Source: a virus
Reading direction: 5' to 3' (one strand)
Length of the DNA stretch: 41,748 bases
Virus record (IMG/VR): IMGVR_UViG_3300008012_000052
Coordinates: 1 to 41,748 of that record
The position numbers were made by a program, and so were the translations under genes. Of the stretch, positions 7,802 through 17,900 are shown one piece after another; within the stretch, counting starts at the first letter, position 1, and each line of letters starts with the position of its first letter. The notes below the pieces were generated by a model that saw only the letters and a program-made list of their open reading frames with translations, was not told the DNA's origin and did not search any database.

Positions 7802-10431
7802 CAACAGCTTTTTCAGTTTTTGATAAATTTCAAACTAATCTTCACAATGGACAAGATTATTTAAAAAATCACATATTTGATAAATTTCCTATTTTATATA
7901 CAGATAATCCAAATGATTTAACACAAGTTTGGGATAGAAATCTTGATACTGAATATGTTTGGCTTGTTGATAAAAACATAAAAATTTATGATAGTTTTCC
8001 TTGGTTTTTTAGACCAAAGCCTGATGCACAAGTAGCAATTCATGCCTATCCATATGTTTATAAAAAAAGTAGAGATGTTAAAGACTGGAACAGAGTAAGA
8101 TTAGTTCCTACAAAACCAGGAGAATATGAAGTAACTCAACATCCTCACATTTGTGGACATTATGATCCATACAAAGGTGTTGACAAGTTTGATATCTTTT
8201 ACATTGGAAAAAACAAAGACAATTTAAAGCAACTTGAAGAAAGAGGTTTGAGTATACAGGTTGTTGAAGACTATGAATCTGCTAGACAACAAAGTTATAC
8301 TGATATGTTTTGGATTGTTTATGATGACACCGTTGTAAGAGAAACTTTTAAATTTAGTTATACACCTGACGAATGGAGCACAGATTTTGTTCATGTGTTT
8401 GGAAATGGTGATATTGATACATTAGATGGAATTGCTCTGTGTCCAAAAAGTTACAATCCTAGCAAAAAAGAATTAGACAATAGATTTTTTATTAATAAAA
8501 AAGAAATAAGAATTTTAGCAAGTAATCCAAGAAAATACGATAAGTTTGAAATGGACAACTATCAATCATATCTACATATGATGCGTCATAGTACCACAGA
8601 TTTATTTTGGGGAATTCCTAAGGATATTGTAATTGATGATAATTTTAAATTTGATTTTTATATTCCATATCACAATGTTGCAGATAAAAAACAAAATCAT
8701 GCTTGGCTAAATGGTAACAAATATGACGGAATTTATTTGTTCAGCAAAGAAGCAATCATTACAGAAAATGAATTTAACTATAGATTTTTAGTTAATAAAA
8801 TTGAACATGATGTTGTAGCAAGTAAACCAAAAGACTTTGAAAGATTTACAATCGATACTTACGAACAATATAGAAGTGCAATTGAAAGCTGCGGTACAAG
8901 TATGTTTTGGGCTATCCCTAGTGACGTAAAAGTATCACCGGATTTTGCTTGGGATGAATATATTAACAATCTTGATAGTTTAGATAGAAGTACTAACCAT
9001 GTATTTTTAAACGGTGATAGTTACGATGGTATTGTGTTAATGAACACAAAAGAATTTGTAAATGATAAAGAAATTAGACATAGATTTTATACCAATAAAA
9101 AAGAACATGAAGTAATTGCAAGTACACCAAAACCTTACGATAAATTTACAATTGATACATACGAAGATTACACTACAGCATTGTATCATACAGAATCTGA
9201 AATGTTTTGGGGTGTCCCTAGTGATGTTAATGTTGCTGAAGATTTTGACTTTAGTTTATATTTTAGCTATCATAATCAATACGATCGTAATATGAATCAC
9301 GTGTTTTTAAATGGAGAAAATTATGATGGTATTGTTTTATATAGTAAAAACTTATTAGTTAGTGAAAAAGAAATTGAACATAGGTTCTACATTAAGAAAA
9401 AAGAATGGGAAGTAATTGCAAGTAATCCTAAACCTTTCCCTGTGTATACAATTAATGATTATGAAGATTATTTGAATGTAAAAAATGAAACTAGTGCTGA
9501 TATGTTTTATATGATTAATGATAATATAAATTTGAAAGATGAATTTAATTTTGATTTGTATATTAGTCATCATAATCAGTACGAACGTAAAATTAATCAT
9601 GTTTGGAAAAATGGAGAATTTTATGATGGTGTTGCACTTACAAGTAAACACATCAATTTAAGTCAAAGAGAAATTGATTATAGATTTTATGCTGTAAAAA
9701 AAGAATACGAAGAAATTGCAAGTTTACCTGTGCCTTATGATATTGTTTTTATTCAAAATGGTGAGCCAAATGCTGACGAAAACTATGCTACACTTTTACA
9801 AAGATTTCCCCGTGCTAAACGTGTTCAAAACATCAAAGGTATACACCAAGCACACCAACGAGCAGCAGAACTTGTTGACACTGAAATGTTTTGGGTTGTA
9901 GACGCAGATGCAGAAATATTAGAAGAATTTGATTTTAATTATTATGTTCCTGCATACGATATTGATGGTAAGGATACCGTACATGTATGGCGTAGTTTCA
10001 ACCCTGTTAACGGATTGGTATACGGGTATGGTGGAGTTAAATTATTGCCAACAAGGCTAACACGTACAATGGATATGACTACAACTGACATGACTACAAG
10101 TATCAGTGATAAGTTTAAAAGTATTCCTGCAATGAGTAATGTTACAAACTTTAATACAGATGCCTATAGTGCATGGCGCAGCGGATTTAGAGAATGCGCA
10201 AAGTTAGCAAGTAAAACAATTGCAAGACAGGAAGACGACGAAACTGAATTTAGACTTAATGCTTGGTGTACCAGAGGCGACGATAAACCGTTTGGTAGAG
10301 CAGCAATTGCTGGTGCAAAAGCAGGTCGAGAATTTGGCGAAACTTACAAAGACAATAAAGAAGAATTAGAAAAAATTAACAATTTTCATTGGTTACACGA
10401 CCAGTTTATAAAATTATATCAATCAACTTAA
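7798..10431 (+). CDS. 877-aa protein of tandem glycosyltransferase-like modules
   Basis: The protein contains seven copies of an (M/L)FW..-type strand at residues 53, 170, 269, 369, 469, 569 and 697. The middle copies are spaced 99-100 residues apart. Each ~100-aa unit reads roughly YDKFTIDTYEDY...MFWGVPSDV...NHVFLNG..YDGIVL.SK....EI.HRFY.KKKE.EVIAS.PKP. Only the last copy keeps a true DxD (MFWVVDADAEI, residues 702-704), the metal site of GT-A glycosyltransferases; the others read YDD, PKD, PSD or NDN. The C-terminus (WRSGFRECAKLAS...LNAWC) adds a helical region. I infer one possibly active GT-like domain behind degenerate copies that may bind glycan or protein. It could instead be wholly structural. 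The gene overlaps the GT-A gene by 4 nt. Confidence 0.75.
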   Translation: MTTAFSVFDKFQTNLHNGQDYLKNHIFDKFPILYTDNPNDLTQVWDRNLDTEYVWLVDKNIKIYDSFPWFFRPKPDAQVAIHAYPYVYKKSRDVKDWNRVRLVPTKPGEYEVTQHPHICGHYDPYKGVDKFDIFYIGKNKDNLKQLEERGLSIQVVEDYESARQQSYTDMFWIVYDDTVVRETFKFSYTPDEWSTDFVHVFGNGDIDTLDGIALCPKSYNPSKKELDNRFFINKKEIRILASNPRKYDKFEMDNYQSYLHMMRHSTTDLFWGIPKDIVIDDNFKFDFYIPYHNVADKKQNHAWLNGNKYDGIYLFSKEAIITENEFNYRFLVNKIEHDVVASKPKDFERFTIDTYEQYRSAIESCGTSMFWAIPSDVKVSPDFAWDEYINNLDSLDRSTNHVFLNGDSYDGIVLMNTKEFVNDKEIRHRFYTNKKEHEVIASTPKPYDKFTIDTYEDYTTALYHTESEMFWGVPSDVNVAEDFDFSLYFSYHNQYDRNMNHVFLNGENYDGIVLYSKNLLVSEKEIEHRFYIKKKEWEVIASNPKPFPVYTINDYEDYLNVKNETSADMFYMINDNINLKDEFNFDLYISHHNQYERKINHVWKNGEFYDGVALTSKHINLSQREIDYRFYAVKKEYEEIASLPVPYDIVFIQNGEPNADENYATLLQRFPRAKRVQNIKGIHQAHQRAAELVDTEMFWVVDADAEILEEFDFNYYVPAYDIDGKDTVHVWRSFNPVNGLVYGYGGVKLLPTRLTRTMDMTTTDMTTSISDKFKSIPAMSNVTNFNTDAYSAWRSGFRECAKLASKTIARQEDDETEFRLNAWCTRGDDKPFGRAAIAGAKAGREFGETYKDNKEELEKINNFHWLHDQFIKLYQST
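8536..9735 (+). repeat. Four consecutive 300-bp coding repeats
   Basis: Residues 247-646 of the 877-aa protein are four units of exactly 100 codons, with diverged flanking copies on both sides. MFW-type codons fall at 8602, 8902, 9202 and 9502. The nucleotide sequences have diverged but keep the frame and period, which points to old internal duplication under protein-level selection. Confidence 0.88.
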
Positions 10432-10840
10432 ACAAATCTAATAATTTAGTTCTATTTCTTTTAACACGTAATGTATTTTGTAATCCGTGATGCAATGGCT
10501 TTGGCCACTTATCAAATGAAGTCCAAGCATATCCATCGTGTTCTCCGTTTAGCTTAGGCATAAATTCTTCTTGCACTATACACAAATATGTGTGAAAATG
10601 GAAGTGTTCGTCATTACTAATAAATGTTTCTAATGGAATAGTTTTTTTAATATTAGGTATAAAAGATATTTCTTCTTGTATTTCACGTTTCAATCCTTCC
10701 CAAGGTGTTTCGGTTCCTTCGTTAGTACCGCCAACTAATCCCCATAGGTTTTTTGCTTTACCCTGAGTACGATGTAAAAATAAAAAACGTTTTGTTTCTA
10801 ATGAATAAAATAGTGCACCACTACAAATAATTTTCTGCAT
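10406..10840 (-). CDS. Nudix hydrolase
   Basis: The product (144 aa) carries a Nudix box: GGTNEGTE, seven residues, then REIQEE (pattern G-x5-E-x7-REUxEE), with Ser where the usual Gly follows. Nudix enzymes cleave nucleoside diphosphates linked to another moiety, such as damaged nucleotides, nucleotide sugars or RNA caps; the substrate here cannot be told. I chose Met at 10840 (MQKIICSGALF): it opens the family's first strand and leaves a 13-nt gap to gp15, whereas an upstream Met at 10894 would only translate the end of gp15. There is no clear ribosome binding site, so coupling to gp15 translation is likely. The 3' end overlaps the convergent 877-aa gene by 26 nt. Confidence 0.88.
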   Translation of the reverse strand: MQKIICSGALFYSLETKRFLFLHRTQGKAKNLWGLVGGTNEGTETPWEGLKREIQEEISFIPNIKKTIPLETFISNDEHFHFHTYLCIVQEEFMPKLNGEHDGYAWTSFDKWPKPLHHGLQNTLRVKRNRTKLLDLFKLIDIIL

Positions 10841-10853
10841 AAAAATAATTATT

Positions 10854-12560
10854 TTATAATTGTATACGCCATGTTCCTCTTGGATAATATCCATCTACAC
10901 TGCTTTGCCAATAATATTGATTCCAATAATATTGTTGTCCATTATCTAAATTAGTAATATATGTTTTTCCAGATTCACTAGCATCAAAAACAATATTCCA
11001 TTTTGATCCGTCCCATTCGATAATGTCATTCGCATCTGCTACAAAGTCAGAGTTGTCTAAATTTTTCCACGCATCTGCTCCATCTTCGTTTAAGTTTAAG
11101 ATGTAAACAATTTTGTCATCAACTGATGGCATTTCGTCTAAGTCTATTACAAACTTATCATCAATATTACGTGACGTTGAAGAAACAGGAATATCATTAA
11201 TAACAACTTGCCAACTTGTTACCGTGTCTGCTCTGCGTCCAGGAGTTGACCCTGATGCAGATTCAGCAACATAATAATCTATATCTGTATCAATTCTTGT
11301 TGATGCTGTTTCTACGGTAAAGCGTCTTTCAACTTTGAAACCAATTGGATCTAGTGTAAGTAATCTATAACCAGCAGTTTTTGTAGATGGATTGAATACT
11401 TTAGGATTAATAATTTTGTTAATACTTCCTGATGTAGTAACCGGACCTTCTATAATAGTGTCGCTAGGTAAAGTGTCAACATCCCATATTATATCAATTA
11501 GTTTATCATTATCAGCATTTAATGTAAATGTTCCTACAATTTCATTTATTAATTCAGCACGTTTTAATCTAAGCTGACTAATACCAGGTTGGTATCTTGC
11601 TGGCAATTCTGCTTCTAAAATATTAAGCCAACTAATATCTCCAACACGCAAACTTCTGTTTTTAGCAATTTTACCTGTTTCGTCTTCTACAATTAAGTCA
11701 AAATTTCTATAACTTACAACGATAGGATTATTCAAATCAAATCTGCCATCTTGTCCTGTTGCTACAATTGTATTCAATCTAATTCCATCTTCGTTTACTA
11801 GAGTTCCATCTGGTAATACGGTTACTCCACTTGCTGCCCCAACATTGTTATCTGTTGAAGGATTAAATCCTTCTAAACTAATTGTACCTGCGTCTTGGTT
11901 AAAAATACTTGTAATAATATCTGTAATGATTCCAAGTTTTTTAACTTTGACAGGTGGCGAAATGTAAACAGGCGCAGTAAATCCAAGTGTTGCAACATCA
12001 ATTTCAGTTTCGGTTCCTGTAGGAATAGTTCTATTACTAAAGTTAATATTTTCTAATTGTAATACGCTTAAACTTGTCCAATCGATATAATTGTCTGTGG
12101 TTTGAAATTCTAAGTCAGGATTAAACAACATAAAAATTTGTTCAAGTATTTGTAGTTTTTGATCAGTACTTGTACTCCAAACATCTACATTGACACTTAA
12201 TGTATATGGTGTTGGATGCAATCTTTCTACGGTATATCCTTTTGCTTGTTCGGTTGAATACTCACCTGTGGCAGTATCATAAGCTCTTTCTCTAAGATTA
12301 ATTTTGCTTACATAACTGCTATCACTTAGTCTAGATCTATCCATCTGGAAGCCAGTAATATAAACACCCATACGCGGAGCACTTGGCAGTTTGTTTTCGC
12401 TGTTGTCTCTAATTATACTTGCTACTTGTCTAGTTATATCACCATACATAACAGGAACTTCACGTAAATCCCCATCAGCATCTTTGTAACTGAATTTACT
12501 AAATGCTCTTACAATTTGAGTTATATACCTACGTATTTGTCCGTCATAAAAATATTGCAT
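10854..12560 (-). CDS. 15: Tail sheath stabiliser / tail completion protein gp15
   Basis: The N-terminus (YFYDGQIRRYITQIVRAFSKF) matches the T4 gp15 start pattern YFY..x.RRY...., and residues 1-220 have the look of marine T4-like gp15 (RDNSENKLPSAPRM, LQILEQIFMLFNPDLEFQTTDNYIDW, ISPPVKVKKLG). gp15 caps the tail tube and sheath at the neck and joins the tail to the head. At 568 aa it is about twice T4 gp15 (272 aa). The extra C-terminal half contains WEVD-type strands and an EWDGSKW module similar to ones in gp14 and gp18. It is coupled to gp14 by a TAATG overlap and has no promoter of its own. Confidence 0.88.
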   Translation of the reverse strand: MQYFYDGQIRRYITQIVRAFSKFSYKDADGDLREVPVMYGDITRQVASIIRDNSENKLPSAPRMGVYITGFQMDRSRLSDSSYVSKINLRERAYDTATGEYSTEQAKGYTVERLHPTPYTLSVNVDVWSTSTDQKLQILEQIFMLFNPDLEFQTTDNYIDWTSLSVLQLENINFSNRTIPTGTETEIDVATLGFTAPVYISPPVKVKKLGIITDIITSIFNQDAGTISLEGFNPSTDNNVGAASGVTVLPDGTLVNEDGIRLNTIVATGQDGRFDLNNPIVVSYRNFDLIVEDETGKIAKNRSLRVGDISWLNILEAELPARYQPGISQLRLKRAELINEIVGTFTLNADNDKLIDIIWDVDTLPSDTIIEGPVTTSGSINKIINPKVFNPSTKTAGYRLLTLDPIGFKVERRFTVETASTRIDTDIDYYVAESASGSTPGRRADTVTSWQVVINDIPVSSTSRNIDDKFVIDLDEMPSVDDKIVYILNLNEDGADAWKNLDNSDFVADANDIIEWDGSKWNIVFDASESGKTYITNLDNGQQYYWNQYYWQSSVDGYYPRGTWRIQL

Positions 12561-13714
12561 TAATTATTAGCCTTTGCTCTAAGTGCTTTACTCAATGATT
12601 GTCTCTCGACAACTTCTTCTCCAGCAATGGTATTTACATTTGTATTGTTTATAAACGAACCTTTTAGAGTATCTTTGTCTTTTGTTGGTGTTAGTGTTGT
12701 TCTCACTTTATCCTCTACCTTTCTCCAACTATTTCCATCATATCTAAATAATCTATTTGGAGATAAATCTATACGTAAAAAATAATCACCCTCGCCTGCT
12801 TGCGATGGAAAGCCTGTTCCCTGTCCGTACAATGCACCATTTGGTGGAATACCGTCGCCAACTAAATAACCAATATATCCTGTTCCGTTAGGACTTTCAA
12901 AAACTTGATCAGATGTTATAAGTTCGTCAGAAATTAATGTTTCTTGGTCAACGGTAACAATAGCCATTTCTCCATCTTCTGTAACACTTAATGTGTAAAA
13001 TTGTGTTGTTTCATAACCACTGAGTCTTGCATTTTCTTCTGCTTGTTGGATGATAGCTTCGTTTATTTGCATTTCTTTTTCGTAAGTGCTTAAAACATCA
13101 CGTAAAGTATTACTACTACCTTCTTCTGCAGGTAAATCTAAAATATCTTTGTATTCTTGTGAATCCATTATTTGTTTGCATTTTAGTCGATACAAATGCG
13201 GATACCAAGTTTGTGAAAATCCTTCTGCTGCTCGTGTAACATCTTCTACAACATAAAATCTTTTTAACGCAACACTGAAGTCATTTAAAGCATATTCATC
13301 AATCATATGTGGTAATTCTATAACATCGCCACTCATTATTTTTCTGCCTAAAGTTTTTACACTGCTGGCAATATGTATTGTCAAAAATATTGTATCATTT
13401 TGTAAAAATAAGCCAAATTGACTTAAATCAAAATCAGTATCTTGAACATTATAATGACCTCTGAGTGTGTAAATATCGTTGTCATATTTTCTATCTCTGT
13501 TTTCTAGAAATAACAAGTCTTGAATGTTTGTTTCTGAAATTACATCGTATATAGGTTGTTCGATAGTTGCATCATCTGCTGATACATTCTTTGGACCGAT
13601 ATATTTGTGTATATTTAAATCTGTACCGCCAACCGTGAATTGTTCATAGATAATACTATCTAAAAAGTCAAAGTCTTTGGATTTTTCCGGTCTATATAAA
13701 CTTAATCTAGGCAT
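12560..13714 (-). CDS. 14: Neck protein gp14
   Basis: The product (384 aa) begins MPRLSLYRPEKSKDFDFLD and contains FTVGGTDLNIHKYIGPK, NIQDLLFLENRDRKYD and GLFLQNDTIFLTIH, all typical of T4-like gp14. This protein forms the neck ring with gp13 that connects a filled head to the tail. Residues ~311-336 (GDYFLRIDLSPNRLFRYDGNSW) are an inserted aromatic module also recognisable in gp18. The start ATG lies 5 nt downstream of a minus-strand GATAAATA late promoter octamer and has no ribosome binding site, so a leaderless mRNA is predicted. It is divergent from gp13, unlike the co-directional 13-14-15 order of T4. Confidence 0.92.
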   Translation of the reverse strand: MPRLSLYRPEKSKDFDFLDSIIYEQFTVGGTDLNIHKYIGPKNVSADDATIEQPIYDVISETNIQDLLFLENRDRKYDNDIYTLRGHYNVQDTDFDLSQFGLFLQNDTIFLTIHIASSVKTLGRKIMSGDVIELPHMIDEYALNDFSVALKRFYVVEDVTRAAEGFSQTWYPHLYRLKCKQIMDSQEYKDILDLPAEEGSSNTLRDVLSTYEKEMQINEAIIQQAEENARLSGYETTQFYTLSVTEDGEMAIVTVDQETLISDELITSDQVFESPNGTGYIGYLVGDGIPPNGALYGQGTGFPSQAGEGDYFLRIDLSPNRLFRYDGNSWRKVEDKVRTTLTPTKDKDTLKGSFINNTNVNTIAGEEVVERQSLSKALRAKANN

Positions 13715-13719
13715 ATGTA

Positions 13720-13727
13720 TATTTATC
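13720..13727 (-). promoter_or_regulatory. Late promoter octamer for gp14-gp15-Nudix
   Basis: The minus strand reads GATAAATA followed by TACAT and then the gp14 ATG. It is one arm of a 21-bp perfect dyad (13720-13740) whose other arm is the gp13 promoter. Confidence 0.8.
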
Positions 13728-13732
13728 GTTAC

Positions 13733-13740
13733 GATAAATA
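13733..13740 (+). promoter_or_regulatory. Late promoter octamer for gp13
   Basis: GATAAATAC matches the T4-type late promoter and ends 15 nt before the gp13 ATG, leaving room for GGAG. It forms a perfect inverted repeat with the gp14 promoter across a 3-nt centre. Confidence 0.82.
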
Positions 13741-13755
13741 CTAGTGGAGAACAAT

Positions 13756-14517
13756 ATGGCAGACTTGACTACTGAAAAACAAGAAATTTTTGATTACGTA
13801 AATGCATTCCTCGGCGGAGGAATGGTAGATGTTGAACTTGATCCAATACACTACGAAACAGCACTTGTAAAAAGTTTAAGTAAATTTAGACAAAGAAGTG
13901 AAAATAGTGTAGAAGAAAGTTATTTGGTAATTGCACTAAATCCAGATCAAAACGAATATACATTGCCAAATGAAGTTATCGAAGTTAGACAACTATTTAG
14001 ACGCAATGTAGGTAGTAGATTAGGTGCTAGTGCTGATGGCGGGAGTTTGTTTGAACCATTTAACTTAGCTTACACAAATACATATTTGTTAGCAGGTAGC
14101 GGCATCGGTGGTCTAGCAACTTATGATTTCTTTGCACAACAACAAGAACTAGTAGGTCGTATGTTTGGTAGTTTTCTTGAATTTTATTGGAATACTAGTA
14201 CAAAAAAATTAACTATATTACAACGTCCTAGAGCCGATGAAGAAATTTTAGCATATTGCTATAATCATAGACCTGACTTTGAACTATTCAAAGATTACAA
14301 AGCATATCAGTGGATTAAAGATTATACTTTAGCTAACTGCAAATATATGTTAGGTGAAGCACGTAGCAAATTTGCAACCATAGCTGGACCAGGAGGTGGC
14401 ACTACACTGAATGGCGATACATTAAAAGCCGAAGCACAAGCCGAAATGGAAAAATTAGAAAAAGAACTAGATACAGCAGTTGCAGGCGGTACAGGTTATA
14501 CGTTCTTAATTGGCTAA
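13756..14517 (+). CDS. 13: Neck protein gp13
   Basis: The product (253 aa) reads MADLTTEKQEIFDYVNAFLGG, ELDPIHYETALVKSLSKFRQRSENSVEES, NEVIEVRQLFRRNVG and SKFATIAGPGGGTTLNG, the pattern of gp13 in marine T4-like phages. gp13 and gp14 form the neck that seals the portal after DNA packaging. ATG 13756 is preferred over GTG 13744, because that upstream codon lies inside the GGAG ribosome binding site. The gene is slightly shorter than T4 gp13 (309 aa), losing C-terminal sequence. Its stop overlaps the end of the convergent DUF3310-like gene by 4 nt. Confidence 0.93.
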   Translation: MADLTTEKQEIFDYVNAFLGGGMVDVELDPIHYETALVKSLSKFRQRSENSVEESYLVIALNPDQNEYTLPNEVIEVRQLFRRNVGSRLGASADGGSLFEPFNLAYTNTYLLAGSGIGGLATYDFFAQQQELVGRMFGSFLEFYWNTSTKKLTILQRPRADEEILAYCYNHRPDFELFKDYKAYQWIKDYTLANCKYMLGEARSKFATIAGPGGGTTLNGDTLKAEAQAEMEKLEKELDTAVAGGTGYTFLIG

Positions 14518-14789
14518 AGATCGTTATCGTGAATGTACAATTGAATTAATGCATAATGCAAAATTTTCATTAAATCTTTTCGAGCATCTTCTGCTGTACC
14601 TTTTTTTCCATAGCGATTAGAATACTTGTCAACATTGCCCATGCAAAAACCAGTTCCGTGTCCTCTATCAATAATTACTTCAGTTGATTGAAATTTATTG
14701 GTACTATAATGTCCATCATATGTTTTGTCAATGTATGCTTGGAATTCATCAATGTATTTTTTTTCGTCAAATTTATAATCAATGCTCAT
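14514..14789 (-). CDS. Small DUF3310-like protein
   Basis: The product (91 aa) begins MSIDYKFDEKKYIDEF and ends in an amphipathic GTGFCMGNVDKYSNRYGKKGTAEDARKDLMKILHYALIQLY segment. The G-N-x-x-K-Y-x-x-R-x-G-K-K-G core with following helix is the signature of phage DUF3310 proteins, whose function is unproven (a nucleotide-metabolism role has been suggested). I moved the start from 14816 to 14789: the upstream Met lies in the -10 box of a sigma70-like promoter, while 14789 has AAAAGGA at 6-nt spacing. The host-type promoter and the reversed orientation inside the late neck-tail block mark it as an early or middle gene inserted there. Confidence 0.72.
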   Translation of the reverse strand: MSIDYKFDEKKYIDEFQAYIDKTYDGHYSTNKFQSTEVIIDRGHGTGFCMGNVDKYSNRYGKKGTAEDARKDLMKILHYALIQLYIHDNDL

Positions 14790-14807
14790 AGTAAATCCTT
14801 TTCTATT

Positions 14808-14836
14808 ATAATACATGATACAAGTTGTAAAGTCAA
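14808..14836 (-). promoter_or_regulatory. Sigma70-like promoter of the DUF3310-like gene
   Basis: On the minus strand TTGACT (14836-14831) and TATTAT (14813-14808) are separated by 17 nt. The predicted start site is about 12 nt before the ATG, leaving a short leader with AAAAGGA. Confidence 0.78.
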
Positions 14837-14887
14837 TAATAAAATGCGCACATAACGGCTAAAACCCCCTATTTTCTACCATAAGTA

Positions 14888-14895
14888 GATAAATA
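14888..14895 (+). promoter_or_regulatory. Late promoter octamer for the tail sheath gene
   Basis: AGATAAATATTATT contains GATAAATA, 35 nt upstream of the gp18 ATG, with TAGGAG in the leader. The rest of the 14790-14930 gap holds the opposing sigma70-like promoter; nothing else is recognised there. Confidence 0.82.
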
Positions 14896-14930
14896 TTATT
14901 GATAGACATAATCCATAGGAGAAATAAAAA

Positions 14931-17900
14931 ATGGCATTAACATCACCAGGCGTAGAGGTCAGCGTAATTGACGAGAGTTTTTACACTCCGGCTGAACCAG
15001 GTACAACACCTATTATTTTTGTTGCAACAGCAGAAAATAAACTAAATGGTGCAGGCACAGGAATAGCACCAGGAACAACCGCAGCAAATGCGGGTAAAGT
15101 ATATCTAATGACATCACAACGTGACTTAGTAGAAACATTTGGTGATCCATTATTTTATACAGATACAAATAATAATCCAATACATGGCGGAGAACAGAAC
15201 GAATATGGCTTACAAGCCGCATATTCATATCTAGGTGTAAGTAACAGAGCATGGGTAGTTAGAGCTGATATTGATTTATCAGCATTGAATGCAAGTTCAA
15301 CTGCAACAGCAGCAGATCCTGAAAATGGTACATACTGGTTAGATACACAAACTACATCATGGGGTGTATTTGAATGGAACGGAAGTGCGCTATCAACTTC
15401 AAATACATCAGGACAAACATTTACTAACAAGGCTCCTATTGTTATTACTGATTCAACAAAAGTTGCAGGTTCAAGTCCTTACACACCAAATGGTAGTGTA
15501 GGTCAGCCAGGTGAATATGCTATCGTTGCAATTTCAACAATACCACGTTTATGGTACAAAAACTCAAGTGGTACTTGGGTGCAAGTAGGAAGTGCAAACT
15601 GGAAGGCATCATGGCCTTCAGTAAGTAGTTCAGGTTCGACTGCACCAGGCGCAGGCGAAGACTTTACTCTAAATGGTGCAACTATCACAACATCTGGTAC
15701 AACATTCACAACACTTGCTAGTGATATTGAAGGTGCAGGCGTTACCGGTGTAACAGCAGCAGTAGTAGATGGTGTATTAGAAATATACAATGACGGAACT
15801 GGAACTGATAGTATTATCCTTGTTGACGGTACAGGAACACCGTTAGCAGATGCAGGTATTTCAGCAGGCACATATTATGCTCCTAAGTTACAAGCATCAA
15901 AACATACTAGTGTTCCAGAATACAAAACATCAGATTCAAATCCTCGTCCAACTGGAAGTATTTGGGTTAAAACAACAGAACCAAACTCAGGCGCACGTTG
16001 GAGAACCAAAGTATGGAACGGCGATACAGCAACATGGGATGCAGTTGATGCACCAATTTTTGATAATGGCGCAAGTGCAATTTATGAATTAGACAAAGCA
16101 GGTGGTGGTGCTAACTTACTTCCAGCAAATCTTTATGTAAAAACAAACGTAACTGAAGCAGCAACTAATCTTGCTAATTTTACAATTTACAAAAGAGCAG
16201 CAGCAGGCCGCACAAAAATTGTAGGTACAGCAGTAAGTTCTGTTGCAGTAGCAACATATAGTGTAACAATCCAAGAAACTATTAAAAATTCAGCTGCTTA
16301 TGCATCAGCACGTACGGTATCAATCACAACTACAGGTGCATCAACAGATGCGGAAGTAGTTGCAACACAAATTAACGCAGCAGGTTTTGCTAACATTGTT
16401 GCAAGTGTTGATAGCACAAACAGAGTTGTAATTGAACATACCTTAGGTGGAGAAATTCGTATTACTGATACAGATGGACTACTACCATTAATTGGTTTTA
16501 CAAAATACAACTACTCAACTAAAGCTGGAACAGCAAACTTATATGCTTGGCCAGGTGCAAGTTCTAACCAATATGAAGCAAGTTTGTGGACTGAATTAAC
16601 ATACACAGCAAGCAATGATGCACCAACTGCTCTTGCAGCACAAGGAGCATTATGGTATAGTAGTGTTGTTGATGAAGTAGATATGCTTGTACACGATGGC
16701 ACTAAGTGGGTTGGGCTATTACATAGCGATTCTCCATACTATGCAGGTGGTGTAGCAGCTGATCAACCAGATCCAAAAGGTCCAATTGTAAGTGCAACTG
16801 AGCCAGATGAGCAATCAGACGGTACAGCACTTAAAACAGGCGATATTTGGATTAGCACAGCAGATTTAGATAATTATCCAACAATTTATCGTTACAATGG
16901 TAACTTAGCATCTTGGATTTTACTAGACGCTACAGATCAAACAACTGAAAACGGTGTACTATTTGCAGATGCACGTTGGAGTATTAACGGCGGTTCATCG
17001 TCAGCACATGAAGCAGGAACTATTGCCGATCTGTTAACAAGTTCTTTTGTTGATCCAGATGCTCCAGATCCAGCACTATATCCAAAAGGTATGTTGTTAT
17101 GGAACCTACGTAGAAGTGGCTTTAACGTAAAACGTTTTGAGCGCAACTATATTGATTTAACAGCTGACAACACACGCTTTGGCGACGAAGATATGTCAAC
17201 ATATTATCCACATCGTTGGGTAACAGAATCAGCTAACGAATCAGACGGTAAAGGTAGTTTTGGACGTAAGGCACAGCGTAAAGTTGTTGTACAAAAATTA
17301 CAATCATTACTAAATGAAAATCAAGACATACGTGATGACGAATCAAGAACATTTAACTTGATTGCAACACCAGGTTATCCTGAGCTAATTGGTGAAATGA
17401 TCACACTTAACTATGACAGAGGCTTAACAGCATTTGTTGTTGGTGATTCGCCGATGCGTTTAACAAGCGATGCAACTTCATTAAACGAATGGGCAACAAA
17501 CGTTAACACAGCAGTTGAAGACAACGATAATGGATTAGTAAGTAGAGATGAATATCTAGGCGTTTACTATCCAAGTGGTTTTACAAGTGACAACGCAGGT
17601 AACAATGTAGTTGTTCCGGCTTCACATATGGTGCTAAGAACTATTGCACTTAATGACCAAGTTGCTTATCCATGGTTTGCACCAGCAGGTACAAGACGTG
17701 GTGGCGTAACAAACGCAACTTCAACAGGTTACATTAACAGCGAAGGCGAATTTGTTGCAGCAGCACTTAACGAAGGCACAAGAGATACATTGTATCAAAA
17801 CAATGTAAACCCAATTACATTCTTGAGCGGAGCAGGCTTAGTTGTGTTTGGACAGAAAACTCGTGCAAGAAATGCAAGTGCATTAGACAGAGTTAACGTA

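Noticed and set aside
10841-10894. N-terminal extension of the Nudix protein (start at 10894)
   Set aside because: It overlaps the gp15 end by 41 nt, has no ribosome binding site and lies outside the Nudix fold.
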